Below are positions 23,035-31,757 of a stretch of 64,000 nucleotides of DNA, piece after piece. Positions within the stretch are counted from its first letter, which is position 1. Each line of letters starts with the position of its first letter. The notes beneath the pieces were generated by a model, which saw only the letters and a list, made by a program, of their open reading frames with translations, ran no database searches and had not been told where the DNA came from. The DNA comes from Defluviimonas sp. SAOS-178_SWC (lineage in GTDB: Bacteria > Pseudomonadota > Alphaproteobacteria > Rhodobacterales > Rhodobacteraceae), in contig NZ_CP156081.1 in NCBI RefSeq assembly GCF_039830135.1, forward strand, positions 2,404,001 to 2,468,000, read 5' to 3'. The position numbers and the translations under genes were made by a program.

Positions 23035-24600
23035 GTGGTGAATCCCGAGTTCCCAGACAAAGCACGCGATGGCCCGTCCCTTGTTCGGGCGGCCGAGTAC
23101 GTGCGTATGTCTACCGATCACCAGCGCTACTCGACCGAAAACCAGACGGCGGCAATCCAAGCCTACGCCGCACGGCGCGGCATGGAGATCGTCCGCACTT
23201 ACGCCGATGAAGGAAAGAGCGGGCTGCGGATCGAAGGCCGGGACGCCCTGAAACGGTTGATCGAGACCGTAACTTCGGGAAACGCAGATTTCGACGTCAT
23301 CCTTGTCTACGACATCAGCCGTTGGGGCCGCTTCCAGGACGCCGACGAGAGTGCCTACTACGAATATATCTGCCGGCGCGCCGGGATCGACGTGCACTAT
23401 TGCGCCGAACAATTCGAAAACGACGGCAGCCCTATGGCCACGATGTTCAAGGGCTTCAAGCGTGCCATGGCCGGCGAATACAGCAGAGAGCTCTCCAGCA
23501 AGGTTTTCACCGGGCAATGCCGCCTGATTGAAAAAGGCTTTCGTCAGGGTGGTCCCGCCGGGTTCGGTTTACGCCGCCTACTCATCGATCAGCACGGGGT
23601 TCCCAAGGCAACGCTCACCCAAGGTGAGCATAAGAGCCTTCAGACCGATCGCGTCGTGCTCGTGCCGGGACCCGAGGAAGAAGTTGCCGTCGTCCGTGAG
23701 GTCTACCGTTCCTTTGTTTCAGGAGGTCAAAACGAAGCACAGATCGCCGATGGGCTAAATGACCGAGGCATCCTGACGGACCTCGGTCGGCCCTGGACAC
23801 GGGGATCCGTCCATCAGCTGCTGATCAACGAGAAGTACATCGGCACAAATGTCTGGAACCGGGTGTCGTTCAAGCTCAAGAAGAAGCGCGTCCGCAACGA
23901 CCCCGAGACATGGATTCGAGCGCCCAACAGCTTTCCGGCAATCGTCGATCCGACGCTCTACGAAGCCGCCAACAAGATCATCGCGGCACGCTCTGCCCGC
24001 ATGTCCGACGAGGAGATGCTCGCCGCGCTGCAAGCGTTGCTGGAACATCAGGGGGCTTTGTCGGGCCTTATCATCGACGAGGCCGACGAAACTCCATCGA
24101 GCAGCGCCTACAGCCATCGGTTCGGCAGCCTTCTCAGGGCCTATCGTCTCGTCGGTTTCCGGCCGCGGCGCGACTATCGCTACATCGAGATCAACCGCGA
24201 ACTCCGCCGGCTCCATCCCGAAGTCATCGATGAAGTTCTAAGTGGGATCTCCGCTGCAGGCGGTGCCGCCACGCGAGATGCGACGACCGATCTCGTGACC
24301 GTCAATGGCGAGTTTTCCCTGTCGTTGCTTATTGTCCGCTGCACCCGCACCCAGGCCGGCTCGCTGCGCTGGCGTGTGCGGTTCGATACAGGGCTCGTAC
24401 CGGACATCTCCGTTGTCATCCGGATGGACGAACTCAACCGGAAACCTTTCGACTACTTCCTCTTTCCTCTCCTCGACATTGGCACCGGCAGACTTCGTCT
24501 TGCCGAGGACAATGGCCTCGCCCTCGACGGTTATCGTTTTGACAGCCTCGATCCGCTCTACGCGCTCGCAGAGCGCAAACCTCTCAGGGAGGTAGCATGA
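23035..24600 (+). CDS. Large serine recombinase (resolvase/invertase + recombinase domains)
   Basis: A protein of about 521 aa. The resolvase domain begins RAAEYVRMSTDHQRYSTENQ, with the catalytic Ser in RMSTDHQ, and has VILVYDISRWGRFQDADES and YSRELSSKVFTG. The recombinase DNA-binding domain follows with QGGPAGFGLRRLL and INEKYIGTNVWNR. It belongs to a different branch from the two DUF2924-linked recombinases. The GTG at 23,035 has GGAGG 9 nt upstream and is my choice; an ATG at 22,957 opens a different short frame. The stop overlaps the ParB-like gene start (ATGA), so three genes form one operon. It may integrate or invert DNA with help from the two ParB-like proteins (inference). Confidence 0.88.
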   Translation: MVNPEFPDKARDGPSLVRAAEYVRMSTDHQRYSTENQTAAIQAYAARRGMEIVRTYADEGKSGLRIEGRDALKRLIETVTSGNADFDVILVYDISRWGRFQDADESAYYEYICRRAGIDVHYCAEQFENDGSPMATMFKGFKRAMAGEYSRELSSKVFTGQCRLIEKGFRQGGPAGFGLRRLLIDQHGVPKATLTQGEHKSLQTDRVVLVPGPEEEVAVVREVYRSFVSGGQNEAQIADGLNDRGILTDLGRPWTRGSVHQLLINEKYIGTNVWNRVSFKLKKKRVRNDPETWIRAPNSFPAIVDPTLYEAANKIIAARSARMSDEEMLAALQALLEHQGALSGLIIDEADETPSSSAYSHRFGSLLRAYRLVGFRPRRDYRYIEINRELRRLHPEVIDEVLSGISAAGGAATRDATTDLVTVNGEFSLSLLIVRCTRTQAGSLRWRVRFDTGLVPDISVVIRMDELNRKPFDYFLFPLLDIGTGRLRLAEDNGLALDGYRFDSLDPLYALAERKPLREVA

Positions 24601-25493
24601 CCGATCAGCCCCGTCCCCAGCATCTTCGAATGATCCCGATCGATCGGATCGAGGTTCTAAATCCTCGAGCCCGCAACAAGCGGCTGCACAGGGAAATCGT
24701 GGACAACATCGATGCCGTCGGGCTCAAGCGACCGGTGACCGTTCGCAGACACCCTGACGACCCCGAGCGCTACGACCTGGTTTGCGGCGAGGGCCGGCTG
24801 GAAGCCTTTCGACTGCTTGGGCAGGAGAAGATTCCGGCCGTCGTCATTGAGGCGGAGGAAGCGGACTGCATGGTGATGAGCCTGGTGGAGAACATCGCAA
24901 GGCGCCAGCATCGTCCGATCGATCTGATGCTCGAGATCGGCAACCTTCACCAGCGTGGCTACACCGATGTCGACATCGCCGAAAAGATCGGCTGCACACA
25001 GAGCTGGGTGAACATGATCGTCACCCTCCTCGAGCGCGGCGAGGAACGGCTTGTGGCGGCGGTCGAAACCGGCCTCATCCCTGTCAGCCTCGCCGTCGAC
25101 ATCGCCCGAGCGAAAGGCGACGACGTGCAGACTCTCCTGATGGACGCCTATGAGGCTGGTCAGATCAAAGGCAAGAAGCTCGGCAAGATCCGCCGTCTGC
25201 TGGACCAGCGGCTCTCGCAGAAGAAGACTGTGCCGGATAGTGGCTTGGGTCGGCGAGGTGGGAGCCGCAAGCTCACCCAGGCCGATCTGATGAGACTCTA
25301 CCAGCGAGAGGCCGATAAGCAGCGCATCCTGGTCCGGAAGTCCGACGTTACCCAGGCCCGGCTGATCTTCATCGTCGAAGCCCTACGGGATCTGCTTTCT
25401 CAGGGGGAGTTTCCAGAGCTTCTCCGCGATGAAGGCCTCATCGACATGCCCAGAGCTCTCGCCGACCGTCTGATGCCGGAGCCAGTCCGATGA
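24597..25493 (+). CDS. ParB/RepB/Spo0J-family protein
   Basis: A 298-aa protein with the ParB N-terminal nuclease-like domain: LNPRARNKRLHREIVDNIDAVG, YDLVCGEGRLEAFRLLG (the GERR-like box) and VMSLVENIARRQH, then a helix-turn-helix around DIAEKIGCTQSWVNMIV. In ParB proteins this domain binds CTP and parS-like sites. No ParA is encoded nearby, so an ordinary partition role is unlikely. It is the middle gene of the recombinase-ParB-RepB triad, overlapping both neighbours by 4 bp. Confidence 0.85.
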   Translation: MTDQPRPQHLRMIPIDRIEVLNPRARNKRLHREIVDNIDAVGLKRPVTVRRHPDDPERYDLVCGEGRLEAFRLLGQEKIPAVVIEAEEADCMVMSLVENIARRQHRPIDLMLEIGNLHQRGYTDVDIAEKIGCTQSWVNMIVTLLERGEERLVAAVETGLIPVSLAVDIARAKGDDVQTLLMDAYEAGQIKGKKLGKIRRLLDQRLSQKKTVPDSGLGRRGGSRKLTQADLMRLYQREADKQRILVRKSDVTQARLIFIVEALRDLLSQGEFPELLRDEGLIDMPRALADRLMPEPVR

Positions 25494-26413
25494 GCGCTGA
25501 TCGCCGCGGCACGCATGCCGTCAAACTTGCCTTCGAACCTGACACCATCGACCTCGCAATCGAACAGCTTGTTCCGCTGAAGGTGCTGCGCCCGGGCGCC
25601 AAGGAGAGCAAGAAATACGCGCAGATCCGAGGCTCGATTAAGGCGATCGGACTGGTCGAGGCGCCAGTCGTGGCGCGCAACCTTGATGACGCAGCGAAGT
25701 TTTTCCTGCTCGACGGCCACATGCGGATCGAGGCCCTGAAAGACCTCGGCATCCAGCGTGTCGAGTGCCTCGTCTCTACCGATGACGAAACCTACACCTA
25801 CAACAAACGGATCAACCGGCTGGCAGCGGTGCAGGAGCACAGCATGATCAAGCGCGCGATTGCACGTGGTGTGCCAGAAGCAGCAATCGCCGAGGCGCTC
25901 GGACTCAATATTGAAACGATCTTTCGGAGAACGCGGCTCCTGAACGGGATTTGTCCCGAAGCCGTAGAGGTGCTGAAAGACACGTCCGCACCCATGGCGG
26001 TATTCGACATTCTGCGACGCATGGGCCCGATCCGGCAGGTGGAAGCGGCCGAGCTCATGGCGGGCCAGAACAACTACTCTGTTCAGTTCGCCAAGGCGCT
26101 TCTGGCGGCGACGCCGGACGCGGCCCTTGCTGTTCCGCGCCGAAAGCCGCCGAAGAGAGATGGTCAGGTTTCGACCGAACAGATGGCGAAGATGGAGCGC
26201 GAACTGGCGAGCCTGCAGACCCAAGTGAAATCCTTCGAAGAGACCTATGGCGTCGACACGCTGCACCTGACGGTAGCTCGCGGCTATATCCGGAAACTGC
26301 TCGCCAATCCGAAAGTGGTGTCTTGGTTGGGGCAGCACCGCGGCGAATATCTCGGCGAGTTCCGTTCGCTCACGGACTCCGATGGCGAGGGCACCGATCG
26401 AACGATTGGCTGA
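25490..26413 (+). CDS. ParB-like protein with plasmid-partitioning RepB-type C-terminal domain
   Basis: A 307-aa protein. Its N-terminal domain has PLKVLRPGAKESKKYAQIRGSIKAIG and FLLDGHMRIEALKDLG, a ParB-like core with DGHMR in place of GERR. A helix-turn-helix follows around AAIAEALGLNIETIFRRTRLL, and the C-terminal MAKMERELASLQTQVKSFEETYG is a coiled coil typical of RepB C-terminal domains. It overlaps the upstream ParB-like gene (ATGA). The recombinase/ParB/RepB order with no ParA suggests a DNA-targeting or recombination complex rather than segregation (inference). Confidence 0.83.
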   Translation: MSADRRGTHAVKLAFEPDTIDLAIEQLVPLKVLRPGAKESKKYAQIRGSIKAIGLVEAPVVARNLDDAAKFFLLDGHMRIEALKDLGIQRVECLVSTDDETYTYNKRINRLAAVQEHSMIKRAIARGVPEAAIAEALGLNIETIFRRTRLLNGICPEAVEVLKDTSAPMAVFDILRRMGPIRQVEAAELMAGQNNYSVQFAKALLAATPDAALAVPRRKPPKRDGQVSTEQMAKMERELASLQTQVKSFEETYGVDTLHLTVARGYIRKLLANPKVVSWLGQHRGEYLGEFRSLTDSDGEGTDRTIG

Positions 26414-26727
26414 AGACGATGGGGACCCGGACCCGACAAGCGCGGGGACCACAGGAGACGCCGCACTGTGGGGCGGATCGAGTGTGGCGATGGGGAGGAC
26501 GGCGAACCCGTCGGGGCCCATCGAGCCGACCCAGACGGTCGGCGACGTGCTGGCATGCCTGCCGGCGCGTGGATGATAGACTGGGGAGGCCGCGAAGCGC
26601 GGCGTGGCCTCCCGCATTTTCCGCGGCGATAGGCGCAATGCTTGCGGGCCGCCGAAATCCAGCCAATTCAATTTGCGAGATCATCTACTCGGGTCAGCAC
26701 GCGCACACCGACTGATTTTTTTCGCGG
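26414..26727. other. Intergenic gap between the RepB-like and McrC genes
   Basis: The two flanking genes converge here. Several open frames cross it, but none has a recognisable domain or ribosome-binding site. I see no clear terminator hairpin with a T-run. Confidence 0.5.
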
Positions 26728-28047
26728 TTAGGCAAGCAAGGCCTTCATTGCGTCAGCCTCGTCGACCAAGATCAGGCTTCGCAGTCGACCAAGCATGTCC
26801 TTACCGTTCGCCACATCAATGCTTGCCGTTTCGAGAATAGTGTCGTGGCCAGTGATACGGTTCCGAGCGAGAACGAGCTCTCGGCTACCCAGGCCCGAAT
26901 GATGAGGATAAAGGAGGGTTAGACGTGGCGCGCCATAGAGCTGCGCATAGGCCATCATCTGATAGACGTCGCCCTGTGAAACCCCTTGCTTCGGATCATC
27001 GATCCGGGAGGATATCCGCTTCCACTTGGTGTCGATCACATGGACCACGGCACCCCCACGTCGGATCAGAATATCTGGTTTAGTCTGGAAAAGACCGCGC
27101 TCCGTCATTTCAGCCGACAAGCAGAAGAGACGCCCGCCCTGCAGAGAGACAGTCATGTCCGTCCCAGCCAACGCGCGCGCAATCAGGCGTCCAACATACT
27201 CCTCGAACAATGTGTTCATCTCGAAGAGCAGTGCGGTGCCGCGGCCAGCACCGCCTGTTGTTGTCTGATACCGGCCCTCCAAGAAAAGCCGCGCCATACT
27301 CAGCAGCTCCTGCCAGCGGCGATTGGTTCTGTCGATTACCACGTCATCCCATCGCAACGCTGCGGGCTCGATGTCCGCGATGTCTGCGTAGACGAAAGCC
27401 AGTTCGCGAAGGCGCTGCTGATTTGCCGTACTCCGTGAGGTACGAGACAAAGACCTAACTGCAGCCTTCATGATCCGATTTAGCGCCATGTCCTCCGAAA
27501 GGAGATCAAATCGGCATGCGAGACGAGACGCATTCACAGCATTGCGTGTAAATTGCCGAACGACGTCCAACGTGCCCCGCAGCGCGGGTAGATCGTCCTC
27601 GTGCTCGATGTAGCGACGTGGTATTCCTTTCCGGACGGCTTCGGTGAGCTTGTCGCAAAAGATACGGATCAAGATTTCGAGCAGGGTCTCCCGTTGCCAG
27701 GCCAAGTCTGTTACGGACCCGAGATCCAGTTTCAGATTCAGGGCAACGGCAAGCATGTGAATTAGCCGTTTCCGGATTGCCGCATTCTGGTTTTCGACTG
27801 ACTCGTCGGGCGCGACTTCGATCTTGGGCAGGATCTCCAGGCTGCAGTCCCCGGCCGCCAAGATACCGACGACCCCCCGCGCCCGCAGGGCATGCCGGCC
27901 ATGCTCTAGCACGCCGTTGCCACCTCTCCCCGAAAACGGCGACTGTTGTGCCAAGGCCGCCAGCCGATCCGCCAAATGTCCAGGAATCTGCCCGTCACCG
28001 TCACCATATGTGAGCTTGTCCCATTCACGGACGGTATAGGGTCTCAT
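26728..28047 (-). CDS. mcrC: McrC family endonuclease subunit
   Basis: A 439-aa protein. The N-terminal part is the McrC core that docks on the McrB hexamer, and the C-terminal part carries the PD-(D/E)xK nuclease: KPDILIRR, then VHVIDTKWKR, where the first Asp and the Asp-x-Lys form the active site. McrC cuts DNA when McrB translocates after binding a modified site. Its start overlaps the mcrB stop (TGATG), so the two are coupled. It is the last gene of a leftward three-gene operon. Confidence 0.9.
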   Translation of the reverse strand: MRPYTVREWDKLTYGDGDGQIPGHLADRLAALAQQSPFSGRGGNGVLEHGRHALRARGVVGILAAGDCSLEILPKIEVAPDESVENQNAAIRKRLIHMLAVALNLKLDLGSVTDLAWQRETLLEILIRIFCDKLTEAVRKGIPRRYIEHEDDLPALRGTLDVVRQFTRNAVNASRLACRFDLLSEDMALNRIMKAAVRSLSRTSRSTANQQRLRELAFVYADIADIEPAALRWDDVVIDRTNRRWQELLSMARLFLEGRYQTTTGGAGRGTALLFEMNTLFEEYVGRLIARALAGTDMTVSLQGGRLFCLSAEMTERGLFQTKPDILIRRGGAVVHVIDTKWKRISSRIDDPKQGVSQGDVYQMMAYAQLYGAPRLTLLYPHHSGLGSRELVLARNRITGHDTILETASIDVANGKDMLGRLRSLILVDEADAMKALLA

Positions 28048-31000
28048 CAGGCTTCGAACTCCGAGAAGTCAAAATCAGCCTTCACGCTCCAGCGCAGTTT
28101 GTCGCCGTTCAGATCGTCCTCAGACATACCTTTCGGCGGCGGTAGACTGATGGCTTCAAGGAAGTGTTTCCTGGTCGTCGTCGGCCCGTCGCCCAATACC
28201 GCGGCCACCTTGGACCAATCCTCATAGAAGTACTCTGCCAAAAGCGGAATGACCTTGTGGCGCATCACGTCCTCGACGTCTGACCGTCTACGGCATCCCG
28301 TGAAGTATGCATGCCCGATCTGATGCTCTCGGTCGAACAGATACTCGATACGTTCATTGATCGTCGACAGCAACTTGCACAGATTGATGCCATCCAGATT
28401 ATTCGCGTTGAGGCCTTTTTGCGCAAGCGCTTCCGAAAGCGCAGTCGTGCTAGGCATCAACTCCTGAAATGTGAAGCGGCGACGCAATGCAGTGTCGAGC
28501 AGAGCAATCGAGCGGTCCGCCGTGTTCATCGTTCCAATGATGTGCAGATTGGAAGGCACACCGAACGGCTTTTTCGAGTATGGGAGCTGAACGCGCACCT
28601 CGTTCTGCGCCCCTAGGCGCTTGTCTTGTTCCAGCAGGGTGATCAGCTCGCCGAAAACCTTGGAAATGTTGGCGCGGTTGATCTCGTCGATGATTAGAAC
28701 GTATTGGTTGGAGGGTTTCTCAGGACCTTTACTAGCCCGATTTTCAGCACTCACGTTATCAATTGGCATCCCACCATCCGGTCTAGACGTTGCACTTGCC
28801 TGTGCCTTGGGAACAAGCCAGCCCTGCGCCGGATGACTTGCCCAGTTGGGCATATTGTGGCTTTCCCATCCCCCTGTCGGTTCAATGGCAGCCATCTTCC
28901 CCGCCTTCACCAGAGCGTCACGGTACTGGTTCAGCGCGAACCCACGCGGATATCTCTTAACCAACTGCTTCGCGACGTCTTGTGCCAGATGCCTGAACGT
29001 ACCGGCGCGAACCGGTGGCAATTTTCCGATTGTGAAGAGTTCGCCTTCTGGTTCCTCGTCCAAATTCAACTTATTCAGATCAACCAACGGCTCTAGATAG
29101 CCGCCATCATCTGAAAGAGCCTGCTCATCGGAAGAGCCTGAGCCGTCGAGGAAGGGAAGCTCTGCGCCCTCGTGCCCCGCAGGCGTCGTTGACTGCGCCT
29201 TTTTTCCGAAGGCAATTGCTTCCAATGTATCCCAGTCGATTTTGTCGGGCGCCAACTGATACATTGGCTGAAACGCACTAAAAGTCTGAGGGTAGAACGA
29301 CGACCTATCTGCCCCTCTCTCGTCGCCCCAAATCCAATCAACTTTTCGGGTATGCTGTCGATCACCTGCATGCGGATGAAATTCATAGTCACCAGAGATG
29401 CGTCCCAACGCGACAATACGATTCTTCCCCACAGTGAGCAGAACATAACTTCCGACGTCGACTGCGCCTCTGAAATACCAAGTACCGCTTATGTCTGCCG
29501 ATCGGCCGTCAGTTCCTGGATTGCTTTCCAACCAGAGTTGCTTGATCGCTTGGAAGTCCTCGAATTCTGGCGCTGACCAATCAATGCCCGCGCCAAAACC
29601 CCATGATATTTGATGCTGCTTCATTGCTGACGCGAGCTGATCCCGCCAGTCAGAGCCGATGAGGCTGAGTTTGAAGAGACCTTGGCTCCGGTCGAGATGT
29701 CGAGCGCGATCGTCATCTCCTTGGTCCAGACGTGCGCGTTCACTGATACGTTTGAAAATTCCGTCGTGAGGCTTCAAATCAAAGCCCCCTCCGGATCGGA
29801 TTTCTTCAGGCGTGTTCGTCTCACCTTCTCCGGTACTCGGCCGAAGGCCTTCAACAAACTCTTCGTAAGAAAACGACTGATGGAAGGTCGTAAATTCGAT
29901 CCTACCATCATTCACAAGACGTCGATACTCGGCCATCAGAACGTCTCGGTTGTTCTCAAGTTCTGCGGCAACGTCGTTACCCAAACAGAGCCGCACCGCC
30001 TCCCAAGCCGTCGCATAGGTCTTCCCGGTTCCGGGCGGGCCGTAGAGGATCAGGTTAGTAGCGGAGAACGCTTTGGTAGAGGTTGCTTCTGTCACGGTAT
30101 TTGGCTCCGCTTTTGATCCAAGCTGGTAGGTAAATGTGGTCGAGCTACTGGGATTGGGTTCGGTGGACGTTGGGGCTGGGACCTTGGCCAAGTGCTGGAA
30201 CTTGTCTCCGCCGAGCACCTGACAAATGTTTGGAAACGCGTCTCTGAGCCCCATGGCTTGGGCGAGATCGCCGGCGCGTATTGCCACACTGGATGCCCCG
30301 CGCTCGCGAGCCGGCTCGATAAAATAGTTCAGCGCACAGACTCGAATACGGTCCGCATCACGTAAAAGGTGCTCGGCTTTCTCGGGCGGTGTGGCCGGCT
30401 TGTCGTCTCGATCCACGACAATGAAGCCCGCATTGTGCATTCGTGCGGCCGCGTCGGCTTTCTGTCCCCAACCGCCATTCAGATCGGTCTTGTTCAGGAT
30501 GTAGCCAACAAGTGGCTTGGTTGGGTAGACACGGTTTTGGCGCTCCCGCGTCGAACGCACCCAATAATCGCGAGGTTCTCCGAACGCGTTGAAAATGTCA
30601 CCGTGCTCACCACTGACACGGTAACTGTCGTAGGCGTCCATTGCGGCTTCAACGGTGCCGCGGTTGAACAATTCATCCAAAGTTGCGTCGCCATCATCCT
30701 TGTAGTTGTGCACCACCCACAAAGCGCTCTGAACGTCGATCATGTCACGCGGCGCTAACCCACGTTGTTCGAAGGCTTTCCGAACTGCCCTCATGAACCT
30801 GAGTTCATCCAAGTAGGTATCGGCCATCGATTCATGCGCAGGAAAACGCGTCCCGATGGCCTCTCGCCACAGATCCTGCCTTACTGAATGCCTGATATAG
30901 ACCCCTTCGTCAGGCCAAAGATGCAAGAACAGGAACTCTCCAATCTGACGAGCCGCGTCGTCAGAACCCTTTGGCACTGCGTCTCGCCAAGCCGACGCGA

Positions 31001-31757
31001 ACGCTGCCAAAGCTGCGGGATGGCCATCTGTCGGCCCGAGCGCAGCTTGGGCAAGCGCGCCGAGGGCTGGATCCAATTGCGAGCGATCAGCATCGCTTCC
31101 TCGCGTCAATGGAAGATATGTGCGCCAATCGAGAAGGTTGCTGTCGGATGCGGCGGCCAAGATCGCCTGGGCAACCGCTTGATCGTCTGCGGCGCCCTCT
31201 AACGCTGCGCGTAAATTTGCCACGGTCTTCAGTTTATAGTCGCGTTCGCGATCGTCAAAATCCGGGTCGGGAGTGTCGAAACGATCAAGGTTTGGGAAAA
31301 ACCTTCGCAAACTTGCAATCCAGCGCTCAACCGCTGCTGGATCGAGCACCAACTCCGCGCCGGATTTCACTAAGAGTTCTAGCAATCGCTTCAGATCCCC
31401 AGCGTCGTCAATGCGTAGCACAACGCAGTCAGCCTCACCAAAGGCCCATTCACGACTTAATGCTGAATGCCGCCCGCCATCTTTCATGCCCTTTTGGTAT
31501 GGCCGCAACTCGCAGGAAAAGCCGGCTTGCTCCAGGTAAGATTGCCATTTCTGGGACAGAAAGACATTCCGCGCCGGACTCTGAATTTCCCACAAGAGGC
31601 GCTCCGACGGACCGAACTCGAAGGATACCATCTTCTTGGTAACGCCTTGTCCAGGGCGCAAATTCGATCCGCGTATTACTTCGAAAAGCGCGCGGCGAAG
31701 AGGTAGGGACTGCTCTCCTTCATTCTCTGCAATTCGCGCTTCGAATTCACTCCACAT
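28047..31757 (-). CDS. mcrB: McrB-like AAA+ GTPase, large form with EVE-like insert
   Basis: A 1,236-aa protein, far longer than E. coli McrB (459 aa). Residues 1-200 and 200-520 look like extra target-recognition regions. The AAA+ motor starts with Walker A LILYGPPGTGKTYAT near residue 575, then FTTFHQSFSYEEFVEGLRP, and later Walker B LIIDEINRANISKVFGEL near residue 1,020 with sensor/arginine-finger blocks (IGTMNTADRSIALLDTALRRRF). Between them, about residues 715-815, WYFRGAVDVGSYVLLTVGKN and RIVALGRISGDYEF look like a PUA-superfamily EVE domain, which reads modified bases. It forms a GTP-driven hexamer that recognises modified DNA and activates McrC. Its start directly follows the stop of the helicase-nuclease gene with no gap. 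Confidence 0.88.
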   Translation of the reverse strand: MWSEFEARIAENEGEQSLPLRRALFEVIRGSNLRPGQGVTKKMVSFEFGPSERLLWEIQSPARNVFLSQKWQSYLEQAGFSCELRPYQKGMKDGGRHSALSREWAFGEADCVVLRIDDAGDLKRLLELLVKSGAELVLDPAAVERWIASLRRFFPNLDRFDTPDPDFDDRERDYKLKTVANLRAALEGAADDQAVAQAILAAASDSNLLDWRTYLPLTRGSDADRSQLDPALGALAQAALGPTDGHPAALAAFASAWRDAVPKGSDDAARQIGEFLFLHLWPDEGVYIRHSVRQDLWREAIGTRFPAHESMADTYLDELRFMRAVRKAFEQRGLAPRDMIDVQSALWVVHNYKDDGDATLDELFNRGTVEAAMDAYDSYRVSGEHGDIFNAFGEPRDYWVRSTRERQNRVYPTKPLVGYILNKTDLNGGWGQKADAAARMHNAGFIVVDRDDKPATPPEKAEHLLRDADRIRVCALNYFIEPARERGASSVAIRAGDLAQAMGLRDAFPNICQVLGGDKFQHLAKVPAPTSTEPNPSSSTTFTYQLGSKAEPNTVTEATSTKAFSATNLILYGPPGTGKTYATAWEAVRLCLGNDVAAELENNRDVLMAEYRRLVNDGRIEFTTFHQSFSYEEFVEGLRPSTGEGETNTPEEIRSGGGFDLKPHDGIFKRISERARLDQGDDDRARHLDRSQGLFKLSLIGSDWRDQLASAMKQHQISWGFGAGIDWSAPEFEDFQAIKQLWLESNPGTDGRSADISGTWYFRGAVDVGSYVLLTVGKNRIVALGRISGDYEFHPHAGDRQHTRKVDWIWGDERGADRSSFYPQTFSAFQPMYQLAPDKIDWDTLEAIAFGKKAQSTTPAGHEGAELPFLDGSGSSDEQALSDDGGYLEPLVDLNKLNLDEEPEGELFTIGKLPPVRAGTFRHLAQDVAKQLVKRYPRGFALNQYRDALVKAGKMAAIEPTGGWESHNMPNWASHPAQGWLVPKAQASATSRPDGGMPIDNVSAENRASKGPEKPSNQYVLIIDEINRANISKVFGELITLLEQDKRLGAQNEVRVQLPYSKKPFGVPSNLHIIGTMNTADRSIALLDTALRRRFTFQELMPSTTALSEALAQKGLNANNLDGINLCKLLSTINERIEYLFDREHQIGHAYFTGCRRRSDVEDVMRHKVIPLLAEYFYEDWSKVAAVLGDGPTTTRKHFLEAISLPPPKGMSEDDLNGDKLRWSVKADFDFSEFEA

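Noticed and set aside
26382..26576. A 64-aa frame at the end of the RepB-like gene
   Set aside because: It overlaps the RepB-like gene, has no domain and no clear ribosome-binding site.
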